Origin: DATJGR01 sp041739525 | GTDB lineage: Bacteria; Pseudomonadota; Gammaproteobacteria; Pseudomonadales; Azotimanducaceae | Direction: 5' to 3' | Assembly: GCA_041739525.1 (NCBI GenBank) | Contig: JBGSNQ010000096.1 | Span: 38,381-102,380, forward strand | DNA: 64,000 bases | Part shown: in pieces, positions 7,621-15,647 of the stretch | Position numbering within the stretch: the stretch's first letter is position 1 | Layout: each line of letters opens with the position of its first letter | Notes under the pieces: model-generated | Databases searched by the model: none | What the model was told of the DNA's origin: nothing | What the model saw: only the letters and a program-made list of their open reading frames with translations | Position numbers and translations under genes: made by a program

Positions 7621-8919
7621 ATGAGCCGAGAATCACGCCTGCACATACCGCATCCGTCGGCGCGACCCGGCGCGCCGCCTGACTTCAGCTATCTCGCCAC
7701 TTCGCCCGCGGGTGCGGTGAAACGTCCCGACGTGAACGCCGATACGCGCGACATCGAATTTCTGTCTACCGAAATGGTGCGCGTGCTCGACGAACAGCAC
7801 ACCGCAGTAGGCCCGTGGAATCCGCACCTCGACGCACCCGATCTGCAGATAGGCCTGCGGCACATGATGCTGACGCGCATCTTCGACGATCGCATGCTGC
7901 GCATTCAGCGTCAGGGCAAGATCTCGTTCTACATGAAATGCACGGGCGAGGAAGCCGTGGCCGTTGCGCAGTGCATGGCGCTGCGGCCGGCCGACATGCT
8001 GTTTCCGTCGTATCGGGTGCAGGGGTTGCAGATTGCGCGTGGCCGCAGTCTTGTCGACCTGATGTGCCAGTGTCTGTCGAACACACGCGACATGTGCAAA
8101 GGCCGCCAGATGCCGGTGATGTACCACTGGGGGTCGGGCAACATTTTCTCAGTGGGCGGCAATCTCACGACGCAGTATCCGCAGGCGGTCGGCTGGGCGA
8201 TGGCCGCTGCCATCAAAGGTGAAGACCATATCGCCGCTGCGTGGATCGGCGAAGGGTCGAGTGCAGAGCCCGATTTTCATCATGCGTTGACGTTCGCGGC
8301 GGTGTATCAGGCGCCGGTGATTCTGAATATCGTCAACAACCAATGGGCGATTTCCACGTTCCAGGGGTTTGCAGGCGGCGAACGCAAATCGTTTGCGGCG
8401 CGCGGTCCCGGCTACGGTGTTCCAGGCATCCGCGTCGACGGTAACGACTATCTCGCGGTTCACGCGGTGACCGACTGGGCGGCTGAGCGCGCTCGTCAGG
8501 GCGCCGGGCCGACGTTGATCGAACTGGTCACGTATCGTGCGTCGGCGCATTCCACCAGTGACGATCCGTCGCGGTATCGCCCGAAGGAAGAGGCGGCGCA
8601 GTGGCCGTTGGGCGATCCGATCGATCGGCTGAAGAACCACCTCATTGCAATAGGGGAATGGTCGGATGCGCGGCAACGCGCGATGGAGTCGGAGCTCACC
8701 GATTTGGTCAACGCGTCGTGGCAGGAAGCCATCACGTACGGAACCATGACCGAAGCGCCCACGCTCGATCGCGACCTGATGTTCGAAGACGTGTTCAAGG
8801 AAATACTGCCGCACCTCAAGAAGCAGCGTGAGCAGATGAAGGCGCTGTTGCCCCTTTCTCTTGAAAAGCGAGCCCTTGAAAAGCGAGCCCATGAAAAGCG
8901 AGCGCCGGAGAAACGCTGA
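7621..8919 (+). CDS. bkdA1: Branched-chain 2-oxoacid dehydrogenase E1 component, alpha subunit
   Basis: A 432-residue thiamine-diphosphate enzyme subunit. It decarboxylates branched-chain 2-oxo acids (from Val, Leu, Ile) and passes the acyl group to the lipoyl arm of E2. Visible: the SFYMKCTGEEAVAV segment, the SYRxQGLQ-type region after FPS, and the ThDP motif running from IGEGSSAEPDF to NIVNNQWAIS. Residues about 414-431 are a degenerate five-residue repeat (xEKRA four times) encoded by 15-bp tandem units at 8860-8918; this tail looks like an expansion rather than part of the fold. A GGAG precedes the ATG by 6 bases. The stop overlaps the E1 beta start by one base. Confidence 0.93.
   Translation: MSRESRLHIPHPSARPGAPPDFSYLATSPAGAVKRPDVNADTRDIEFLSTEMVRVLDEQHTAVGPWNPHLDAPDLQIGLRHMMLTRIFDDRMLRIQRQGKISFYMKCTGEEAVAVAQCMALRPADMLFPSYRVQGLQIARGRSLVDLMCQCLSNTRDMCKGRQMPVMYHWGSGNIFSVGGNLTTQYPQAVGWAMAAAIKGEDHIAAAWIGEGSSAEPDFHHALTFAAVYQAPVILNIVNNQWAISTFQGFAGGERKSFAARGPGYGVPGIRVDGNDYLAVHAVTDWAAERARQGAGPTLIELVTYRASAHSTSDDPSRYRPKEEAAQWPLGDPIDRLKNHLIAIGEWSDARQRAMESELTDLVNASWQEAITYGTMTEAPTLDRDLMFEDVFKEILPHLKKQREQMKALLPLSLEKRALEKRAHEKRAPEKR
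8860..8918 (+). repeat. 15-bp tandem repeat at the 3' end of E1 alpha
   Basis: Units of the form CTTGAAAAGCGAGCC occur at 8860-8874 and 8875-8889, with diverged copies at 8890-8904 and 8905-8918. They encode the LEKRA/LEKRA/HEKRA/PEKR tail of E1 alpha, immediately before the E1 beta start. Confidence 0.85.
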
Positions 8920-9938
8920 TGGCACAGATGAACATGGTGCAGGCGATCAACTCCGCGATGGACATCATGTTGAATCGCGATCCCGACGTAGTGCTGATGG
9001 GCGAAGACATCGGCTACTTCGGCGGCGTGTTCCGCTGCACGGAAGGCCTGCAGCGGAAGTATGGCGATCACCGCGTACTCGACACGCCGATCGCGGAAGG
9101 CGGCATTCTCGGCGCTGCGATCGGGATGGGTGTGAACGGGTTGCGGCCGGTCGTGGAGATTCAATTCGCCGACTACATCTATCCGGCGTTCGATCAGCTT
9201 ACGAGCACGTTGGCGCGCATTCGGTATCGCAGCGGCGGCGACTTCTGGTCGCCTGTCACTATTCGCACGCCGTGCGGCGGCGGCATTCGCGGCGGCCAGA
9301 CGCATTCGCAAAGTCCCGAAGGTATCTTCACGCATGTGTGCGGCATCAAGGTGGTGATGCCCTCGAACCCTTACGACGCGAAGGGATTGCTGATCAGTTC
9401 GATCGAAGACGACGACCCGGTGGTGTTCTTCGAACCGAAGCGTCTCTACAACGGCCCATTCGACGGCGACCCCAACAAGCCTGCAGTGCCGTGGAGCACG
9501 AAGCCGAAAGGCGAGGTGCCTGATGGCTACTACACCGTGCCTATCGGCAAAGCGGAGATCGTGCGCAAGGGCGCCGACGTGACGGTGCTGACGTACGGCA
9601 CGCTGGTGCACGTTGCGGAGGCGGCCGCGCAGAAAGCGCAGATCGACGCGGAGATCATCGACATCCGCACCATGGTGCCGCTCGACGTGGACACGATCTG
9701 CACATCGGTCAAGAAGACCGGGCGCTGTGTGGTCGCGCATGAAGCGACCGGCTTCAGCGGCTTCGGCGCCGAGTTGTCGGCCACCGTGCAGGAGCAGTGT
9801 TTCTGGAACCTGCTCGCGCCGATTGAGCGCGTCACCGGTTGGGATACGCCATACCCGCACGTGTTCGAGTGGGACTACTTCCCCGGGCAGGCGCGCATCA
9901 TCGCGGCGCTCACAGCGGTGATGGACGCATCGGCATGA
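8919..9938 (+). CDS. bkdA2: Branched-chain 2-oxoacid dehydrogenase E1 component, beta subunit
   Basis: A 339-residue transketolase-like subunit. Motifs: VVLMGEDIGYFGGVFR at about 24-39, TPIAEGGILGAAIGM, EIQFADYIYPAFDQ, and the C-terminal transketolase domain with IDIRTMVPLD and VAHEATGFSGFGAE. It pairs with E1 alpha to form the alpha2beta2 decarboxylase. The ATG at 8919 shares its first base with the E1 alpha stop, implying translational coupling. The stop TGA (9936-9938) lies inside the first unit of the 24-bp repeat array and overlaps an ATG (ATGA at 9935-9938) that opens a 48-codon reading frame leading to E2. Confidence 0.93.
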   Translation: MAQMNMVQAINSAMDIMLNRDPDVVLMGEDIGYFGGVFRCTEGLQRKYGDHRVLDTPIAEGGILGAAIGMGVNGLRPVVEIQFADYIYPAFDQLTSTLARIRYRSGGDFWSPVTIRTPCGGGIRGGQTHSQSPEGIFTHVCGIKVVMPSNPYDAKGLLISSIEDDDPVVFFEPKRLYNGPFDGDPNKPAVPWSTKPKGEVPDGYYTVPIGKAEIVRKGADVTVLTYGTLVHVAEAAAQKAQIDAEIIDIRTMVPLDVDTICTSVKKTGRCVVAHEATGFSGFGAELSATVQEQCFWNLLAPIERVTGWDTPYPHVFEWDYFPGQARIIAALTAVMDASA

Positions 9939-10088
9939 AGCCGACTGGAGGCATCGGCATGAAGCCGATTGGAGGCATCGGCATGAAGCCGATTGGAGGC
10001 ATCGGCATGAAGCCGATTGGAGGCATCGGCATGAAGCCGATTGGTAGCATCGGCATGAACCGATTGGAGGCCTCGGCATGAGCCGATT
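9927..10088 (+). repeat. 24-bp tandem repeat carrying SD and ATG between E1 beta and E2
   Basis: Units of the form GCATCGGCATGAAGCCGATT plus GGAG occur at 9927-9950, 9951-9974, 9975-9998, 9999-10022 and 10023-10046 (ending GGTA). A 23-bp unit with one base deleted is at 10047-10069, and a partial unit at 10070-10088 contains the E2 start. Each unit carries a GGAGG seven bases before the next ATG. The first unit holds the E1 beta stop and the last the E2 start, so the array is an expansion of an ancestral ATGA stop-start junction. Confidence 0.95.
9935..10081 (+). CDS. Repeat-encoded 48-codon bridging ORF (doubtful gene)
   Basis: This frame starts at ATG 9935, which overlaps the E1 beta stop as ATGA, and ends at TGA 10079-10081, which overlaps the E2 ATG as ATGA. 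It encodes repeats of MKPIGGIG and then MNRLEASA. The frame is closed only because the sixth repeat unit is 23 bp instead of 24. The product has no recognisable domain; the ORF may serve only to carry ribosomes across the repeat to the E2 start. Translation is not shown by the sequence alone. Confidence 0.35.
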   Translation: MKPTGGIGMKPIGGIGMKPIGGIGMKPIGGIGMKPIGSIGMNRLEASA

Positions 10089-11340
10089 CGAATTCAAATT
10101 GCCGGACCTGGGCGAAGGCACCGTGGACGCCGAGATCGTCGAGTGGAAAGTGAAAGTCGGCGATAACGTGAAGGAAGACGACGTGATCGTCGACGTGATG
10201 ACCGACAAGGCCAACATCGAGGTGCCGGCACCGGTCAGCGGTACGGTGGTGTCGACCACCGGCGAACCGGGTGACCGGGTACCCGTGGGAGCCGTTCTGA
10301 TCGTGTTCGAGACTGTGGCCGGTGCGAAAGCGGCGGCGCCCAAACCCGTTGCAGTTGCGGAAGCCGTCGCTGCGCCCGTCGCGACTCTGGCACCGCGGCG
10401 CGCGACGAAGCCTGCGCAAGCGCCCGTCGCAGAGAGGGTGGCTGCGGAGAAAGTGGCTGTGGAGGTCAAGTCGACACCACATGCGGTGCTGACGTCTCCC
10501 TCGATCCGCCGTCGCGCGCGCGAAGCGGGTCTCGATCTGACGGACATTCACGGAACCGGCCCTGACGGGCGTATTACCGCGGCCGATTTCGACGCGTACG
10601 TCGCCGCGCCGCGCGCAAAGCCCGCAAAGGCGAAAACCGTTTCTACCGGCGATGTCGAGGAGATCAAGGTGATCGGCGTTCGGCGCGTCATCGCGCAGCG
10701 GTTGAGCGAGGCGAAACGCAACATCCCGCACTTCGCTTACGTCGAAGAAGTGGACATCACCGAACTCGAATCGCTGCGCACGCATCTGAACGAGAAGCGC
10801 GACGCGAAGCTGACCTATCTGCCGTTTCTGGCGATGGCACTGGTACGCGTGTTACCCGGGTTTCCACAGTGCAACGCACACTACGACGCGGAGCGCGGCG
10901 TAGTGCAGCGATACAGGCGCGTGCATCTGGGCGTAGCCACACAAACGCCCGATGGATTGAAAGTTCCGGTCGTTCACAACGCGCAAGACCTGTCGTTGTG
11001 GGATCTGCACAACGAGATTCGTCGCGTCAGCGAAGCCGCGCGCAACAACAAGGCGACGAAAGATCAGTTGAGCGGTTCGACCATCACGATCACGAGTCTC
11101 GGCCGCCTCGGCGGTATCGCATCGACACCGATCATCAACGCGCCGGAAGTCGGCATCATCGGCGTGAACAAAGCGGTGCAGCGACCAATGGTGGTGGCCG
11201 GTGCGGTGGCAGTCCGATTGATGATGAATCTGTCGTCGTCGTTCGATCACCGTTTCGTCGACGGCTACGACGCTGCCGCATTGATTCAGGCGCTGAAGGA
11301 GCGCCTGGAACATCCCGCTGCAATCTTCATCGACGATTGA
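10078..11340 (+). CDS. bkdB: Dihydrolipoamide acyltransferase E2 of branched-chain 2-oxoacid dehydrogenase
   Basis: A 420-residue E2. The lipoyl domain spans about 1-78 with the lipoylated Lys44 in MTDKANIEVP. An Ala/Pro/Lys-rich linker covers about 83-135, the E1/E3-binding domain is about 140-180 (SIRRRAREAGLDL to GRITAADFDAY), and the catalytic domain ends with His391 and Asp395 in FDHRFVDGYDA. E2 transfers the branched acyl group to CoA and forms the complex core. No E3 gene follows, so dihydrolipoamide dehydrogenase must be supplied from elsewhere; lipA, needed to make the cofactor, is at 53.2-54.2 kb. Its GGAGG and ATG lie in the last unit of the 24-bp repeat. Confidence 0.93.
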   Translation: MSRFEFKLPDLGEGTVDAEIVEWKVKVGDNVKEDDVIVDVMTDKANIEVPAPVSGTVVSTTGEPGDRVPVGAVLIVFETVAGAKAAAPKPVAVAEAVAAPVATLAPRRATKPAQAPVAERVAAEKVAVEVKSTPHAVLTSPSIRRRAREAGLDLTDIHGTGPDGRITAADFDAYVAAPRAKPAKAKTVSTGDVEEIKVIGVRRVIAQRLSEAKRNIPHFAYVEEVDITELESLRTHLNEKRDAKLTYLPFLAMALVRVLPGFPQCNAHYDAERGVVQRYRRVHLGVATQTPDGLKVPVVHNAQDLSLWDLHNEIRRVSEAARNNKATKDQLSGSTITITSLGRLGGIASTPIINAPEVGIIGVNKAVQRPMVVAGAVAVRLMMNLSSSFDHRFVDGYDAAALIQALKERLEHPAAIFIDD

Positions 11341-11380
11341 AGGTTGTGGCGCAAGTTGAGCGCTCAGGATTTCCGAACGT

Positions 11381-11935
11381 ATGAAGTCTGAAGCTGTGTC
11401 GATTCGACTGACGGTACTGCCCACGGTACTGCTCTCGGCGTTGCTCCTGACCGGTTGCGGTTCGAGCGACTGGCGCACTGCGAGCCGGCAATCCGCGGGC
11501 ATGGCACCCGACCCCGTCGTTTCCTCCGAAGCGGTCATTCAGGTATATGGCGCACCGACGTGGGGCTGGCGCGGATGGTTCGCGATTCACACGTGGATTG
11601 CCATGAAACCCTCGGGCGCATCGCACTACGACGTGTACGAGGTGGTCGGCTGGCGAGCGCGACGCGGGCTTCCGGTACTGCGCATCGAGCAGGACATACC
11701 CGACCGTTACTGGTTCGGTAAACGGCCCGAGCTTCTGTTGGACAGGCGCGGCGAGGGCGTGGACGGGCTGATCACCGCAGTGGATGCGGCTGCGCGGGCT
11801 TATCCATGGGCAAACACGTATCGCGTTTTCCCCGGACCGAACAGCAACACATTCCCGGCATGGATTGCCAGGCAGGTGCCCGAGCTCGGTCTCGAGTTGC
11901 CGTTCAAGGCAATCGGCTCAGGATGGAACGAATGA
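11381..11935 (+). CDS. DUF3750 family lipoprotein
   Basis: A 184-residue protein with a signal peptide ending LLLTGC, a lipobox with Cys26. The mature part carries the DUF3750 pattern: VQVYGA-type start, WGWRGWFAIHTWIA near 63-76, a Y-V-G-W-R region, and the FPGPNSNTFPAW segment near 149-160. Function is unknown; the conserved His, Cys-free core and NSNTF motif resemble cysteine-less NlpC-like folds, but I would not assign activity. The gene follows the bkd operon by 40 bp and could be read through from it. Confidence 0.8.
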   Translation: MKSEAVSIRLTVLPTVLLSALLLTGCGSSDWRTASRQSAGMAPDPVVSSEAVIQVYGAPTWGWRGWFAIHTWIAMKPSGASHYDVYEVVGWRARRGLPVLRIEQDIPDRYWFGKRPELLLDRRGEGVDGLITAVDAAARAYPWANTYRVFPGPNSNTFPAWIARQVPELGLELPFKAIGSGWNE

Positions 11936-11937
11936 CG

Positions 11938-12966
11938 TTACGGCAACTGCAGAAGCCGATTCACATCCGTTCCATCGAGCTCGAGTAGCGCTTCCGGCTC
12001 GCCCTTCAAATAGCGATCCAGAAACGCGATGACATAACGATCGATCGCGGCCGCGTTCGGCTGGTCCTCCAAACACGCAGCGACGTCGGGCTGACCGAGG
12101 CAGAGGAGATTCGTCCATTCGAAATCCAATTGGGAAACGCCTTTGAGTTCGACCAGGTATTTCGGTGACGACGTCATTCGGTAGGCTTCGTCTTCAACTT
12201 CGAGCCTGCGCTTGTCCCACTCGAGCCACGCCGTCTGATACATCACTGCCACGCCCATCTGAGTAAGCATGCCTCGTGCAAGAAATGGCTCGACGAACGG
12301 AGAGAGTGCGATCACTGCTTTCACTTCGCGTGTTTTCCACGACGGCCATCCGCCGGCCATTCCGATGACGGTGTAGCCACCGAGCGAATGCCCGACAAGA
12401 CCAACGTTCGACGCATCGAGAATGGGGGCGAGCGCGGGATCCTGACCAACGAGACGTATGACGGCGCGCAAGTCGTCCAGGCGGTCGACCGCGCTATCGT
12501 CGCTCCACAGGTGAGGCGCCAGGAACCACTTGTTGGAGCTGAGTGGCCAGAGGCTGTCGCTGCCGATCGGGCATCCGGCGTCCCGATGATCCGGCGCGGC
12601 CACCACATAGCCGTGGCGCGCCAACTCCTCGGTGATGAAGATCGATTGCAGCGCACAACCGCCGAACTCGTGCGAAAACAAGACGAGCGGTATGGGCGGA
12701 CACGCGCCGAGAGGCGGTGAATCTACGGCGACCCGCCCCGCGTGTCCGGATCGCGAATACGCCATGGGACGCTCGGGCTCGGACGCGGGATACCACACCG
12801 CGACCTTGCGCCCATCTTCGAGAGCGAGCACCCGATAGCCCGCGGAATGTATTGCATCGCAGTGGAGCAGGAGCGGGGCGCCCGACGCGAGCGTATTCGC
12901 CGCGACGAGGACCGCCAGCACCAGGCACCAACGGACTGCTAGAGGGGAAGCGCCGAATGTTGGCAT
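11938..12966 (-). CDS. Exported alpha/beta hydrolase (PAF-acetylhydrolase/dienelactone-hydrolase-like)
   Basis: A 342-residue protein with a signal-peptide-like N-terminus (hydrophobic 10-30, ending ASGA), so probably periplasmic. Visible: an oxyanion SHEFGG segment near 99-104 and the nucleophile elbow GHSLGG with Ser194. Cysteines at 89, 104, 132 and near the end (LLCLGQPDVAACL) could form disulfides, in keeping with export. The overall layout is that of the predicted dienelactone hydrolase/PAF-acetylhydrolase group. Its end lies 2 bp from the convergent DUF3750 gene. The substrate is not deducible. Confidence 0.8.
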   Translation of the reverse strand: MPTFGASPLAVRWCLVLAVLVAANTLASGAPLLLHCDAIHSAGYRVLALEDGRKVAVWYPASEPERPMAYSRSGHAGRVAVDSPPLGACPPIPLVLFSHEFGGCALQSIFITEELARHGYVVAAPDHRDAGCPIGSDSLWPLSSNKWFLAPHLWSDDSAVDRLDDLRAVIRLVGQDPALAPILDASNVGLVGHSLGGYTVIGMAGGWPSWKTREVKAVIALSPFVEPFLARGMLTQMGVAVMYQTAWLEWDKRRLEVEDEAYRMTSSPKYLVELKGVSQLDFEWTNLLCLGQPDVAACLEDQPNAAAIDRYVIAFLDRYLKGEPEALLELDGTDVNRLLQLP

Positions 12967-13083
12967 CTCATCGGTCCAGCAAGATCGAGCGTTTTCGACC
13001 GTGGAACGAGGGTCACGTTACTCCGACGGACGCGATCCTCAGTAGTGCTGCCGGCGGATCATGGCGCGTTTCTCGCGAGCCCA

Positions 13084-13884
13084 CTAGCGACCGCGATAAT
13101 GCGGCTTGCGTCGTTCCGCGAACGCGCGCAACGATTCCTCCGCGTCGAGCTTCGCCCGACGCGCGATGCCACCGTATCGCGTTTCATTCGCGGACGCCTC
13201 GGCGAAGCTCGCTTCGAGTCCCGCCTGGATCGCGCGCTTCGTGACACGCACGGCTGCCGGCGGCAGGTAGCAGATGCGATCGGCCAGTTCGTTTGCGGTC
13301 GTCAACAGCTGATCGCTTGGCACCAGCCGGTCGAGCAGGCCGATTCGATACGCTTCGTCGGCATCTACCCGGCGGCTCGTGAGCGACAGATCCATCGCGC
13401 GGCTCAGGCCGACGATGCGCGCGAGCAGAAACGACATGCCGCCTTCGGGCGGCAGTGAGCGTTCCTGAAATACCGTGACGAAACGGCTGTCGGGACAGCC
13501 CACGCGCATGTCGCACGCGAGTGCCAGCGAGAAGCCGGCGCCGGCGGCCACGCCGTTCACTGCCGCGATCATCGGTTTGTCTACGCCATACAACGCCTTG
13601 CCCTGTTTGCTGATCCACGACTCCTCGTCGAGCAGATCGTTCAGCGGTCTGTCGCCATCGTCGGGCGGCGGGCCCTGCAGGTCTGCGCCGCTGCAGAAGC
13701 CGCGCCCGGCACCGGTCCAGATGGCCACCCAGATGTCGTCGTCCGCATGAATACGTGCAATCGCGTCGAGCAGATCGACCTTGTCGTTCTGATCGATCGC
13801 GTTCAGTCGCTCCGGTTTGTTCAACGTCAGCGTGGCAACGTGGCGGTCGCGGTCGAGGTCGAAGGTCAAATGACGGTAGGTCAT
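13084..13884 (-). CDS. Enoyl-CoA hydratase/isomerase family protein
   Basis: A 266-residue crotonase-fold protein. The first oxyanion segment is FCSGADLQG near residue 65 and the second is NGVAAGAGFSLALACD near 107. A Glu near RSLPPEGGMSFLL matches the position of a crotonase acidic residue. It probably hydrates or isomerises an enoyl-CoA in beta-oxidation-like catabolism. The start is ATG 13884, where crotonase similarity begins; an upstream extension to 13929 has none. It stands alone, divergent from the acetolactate synthase gene with 110 bp between the starts. Confidence 0.88.
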   Translation of the reverse strand: MTYRHLTFDLDRDRHVATLTLNKPERLNAIDQNDKVDLLDAIARIHADDDIWVAIWTGAGRGFCSGADLQGPPPDDGDRPLNDLLDEESWISKQGKALYGVDKPMIAAVNGVAAGAGFSLALACDMRVGCPDSRFVTVFQERSLPPEGGMSFLLARIVGLSRAMDLSLTSRRVDADEAYRIGLLDRLVPSDQLLTTANELADRICYLPPAAVRVTKRAIQAGLEASFAEASANETRYGGIARRAKLDAEESLRAFAERRKPHYRGR

Positions 13885-13994
13885 GGCGAACTCTTGGGAT
13901 CGATCGTTCGACACTACCACACGCATCATTGCGGTCCAGGAGGATGCACGTTGCGCTGCTAAGATGAGGCGGCCGAGAAACCCGAGGTGGCTTC

Positions 13995-15647
13995 ATGAAA
14001 GCGTCCGACTTGTTCGTCCGGTGTCTCGAGGAAGAAGGCGTCGAGTACATCTTCGGCGTGCCAGGGGAGGAGAACGCCGACTTCATGATGTCCCTCGAAC
14101 GCTCGACCAAAATCCGGTTCGTTCTCACCCGCCATGAACAAGGTGCGGCATTCATGGCGGAGACTTACGGCAAGCTCACCGGCAATCCGGCGGGCTGTCT
14201 CGGAACGCTCGGCCCGGGCGCGACCAATCTCATCACAGGCGTGGCAGATGCCGACATGGACCACGCGCCGATGCTCGTGCTCACGGGACAGGGCTCGACG
14301 CGTCGGCTGCACAAGGAATCGCACCAGGTGATGGACGTGGTCGGCATGTTCGAGCCCGTTACGAAGTGGGCATCGAGCGTACGACACCCGGATAACATTC
14401 CCGAGATGGTGCGCAAGGCGGTGCGTGTTGCGCGAACCGAAAAACCCGGTGCCGTGTTGATCGAACTGCCGGAAGATCTCGCCAAGCAGCAGACCGATGG
14501 AAAGCCGTTGCCGGTACACAGGTTCCGCCGGGCAGTGACGGACGACAAGGTTGTCGATCGGGCGTTCGATCTCATCCGTAAATCGAAGGGACCGATCATC
14601 ATCGCCGGCAACGGCTGCATTCGTCGTCGCGCCAGCAAACAGCTGCGGCTGCTCTGCGAGAAGACGGGTATAGGTGTGGTGAGCACGTTCATGGCGAAGG
14701 GCTGCGTCGACATGGACGCCGACTACTGCCTGTACACGGTGGGGCTCGGCACGCGCGACCGCATGAATCTGGTGATCGACGATGCGGATCTCGTCATCAC
14801 GCTCGGACTCGACATGGTCGAATACCATCCGCGTTTGTGGAATCCGGCCGGCGACAAGGTGGTGATCCACGCCGACTTTCTGCCGGCGGAGATCGACGAT
14901 CGCTACATGCCGCGCGTCGAACTCGTTGGCGATCTGGCGCATTCACTGTGGATGCTGAATCAGCGCGCCGATGCGAACGGCAAGTTCTCGTTCGACCTGG
15001 CCCAACAGCGCCAGATGCGCCGGGAAATGCAGGAGGACATCGCCGAATACTCCGCCGATGACACTGACGGATTGATTCGGCCGCAAAAAGCGCTGTGGGA
15101 CGTGCGTCAGGCAATGGGACCGCACGACGTGCTGCTGTCCGATGTCGGCGCCCACAAGATGTGGATCGCGCGGCTTTACCCGTGCCATGAGCCGAACACA
15201 TGCCTCATTCCAAACGGCTTCTGTTCGATGGGCGGCGCGCTGCCGGGTGCGATCGCCGCGTCGCTGGTCTTTCCGGATCGACGCATCATTGCGATTGCCG
15301 GCGACGGCGGATTCATGATGAACGTGCAGGAAATGGAAACCGCGCGACGTTTGAACAGCCGTATCGTGGTGATGGTGTGGGAAGACGGCGGTTATGGATT
15401 GATCCAGTGGAAACAGTCGAACGAGTTCGGACGCCACACCAACCTCGCGTTCGGAAATCCCGACTGGTTGCAGCTCGCAAACGCATTTGGCTGGAACGGT
15501 CATGTCTGCAAGAAGAGCAAAGACCTGCGAGGCGTGCTCGAAGCAGCGTTCACTGAAGACGGACCAAGCCTCGTCGTAGTTCCGATCGACTACAGAGAGA
15601 ACCAGCTGCTTACGAAGAAACTCGGAGAACTCACGTGCAAGAACTAG
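13995..15647 (+). CDS. Acetolactate synthase large subunit (catabolic AlsS-like ThDP enzyme)
   Basis: A 550-residue ThDP-dependent enzyme with all three domains. The ThDP-activating Glu48 is in RHEQGAAFMAE, LGPGATNLITG follows near 77-87, and the C-terminal cofactor motif starts at GDGGFMMNVQEM with the end of the motif reading WEDGGYG, where related enzymes often have ND or NN. No FAD-dependent-AHAS small-subunit gene is nearby, so the enzyme is probably of the single-subunit type. It condenses two pyruvates to 2-acetolactate or acts on a related 2-oxo acid. Its 3' end overlaps the likely start of the aldehyde dehydrogenase, indicating one transcript. Confidence 0.85.
   Translation: MKASDLFVRCLEEEGVEYIFGVPGEENADFMMSLERSTKIRFVLTRHEQGAAFMAETYGKLTGNPAGCLGTLGPGATNLITGVADADMDHAPMLVLTGQGSTRRLHKESHQVMDVVGMFEPVTKWASSVRHPDNIPEMVRKAVRVARTEKPGAVLIELPEDLAKQQTDGKPLPVHRFRRAVTDDKVVDRAFDLIRKSKGPIIIAGNGCIRRRASKQLRLLCEKTGIGVVSTFMAKGCVDMDADYCLYTVGLGTRDRMNLVIDDADLVITLGLDMVEYHPRLWNPAGDKVVIHADFLPAEIDDRYMPRVELVGDLAHSLWMLNQRADANGKFSFDLAQQRQMRREMQEDIAEYSADDTDGLIRPQKALWDVRQAMGPHDVLLSDVGAHKMWIARLYPCHEPNTCLIPNGFCSMGGALPGAIAASLVFPDRRIIAIAGDGGFMMNVQEMETARRLNSRIVVMVWEDGGYGLIQWKQSNEFGRHTNLAFGNPDWLQLANAFGWNGHVCKKSKDLRGVLEAAFTEDGPSLVVVPIDYRENQLLTKKLGELTCKN

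Noticed and set aside
9927..10088. Possible CRISPR array
   Set aside because: The units are directly adjacent 24-bp tandem copies with no spacers, and no cas genes are present.
8496..10547. Very long minus-strand open frame (683 codons) across E1 alpha, E1 beta and E2
   Set aside because: It is a GC-rich antisense shadow with repeat-derived low complexity; the plus-strand genes have full family motifs.
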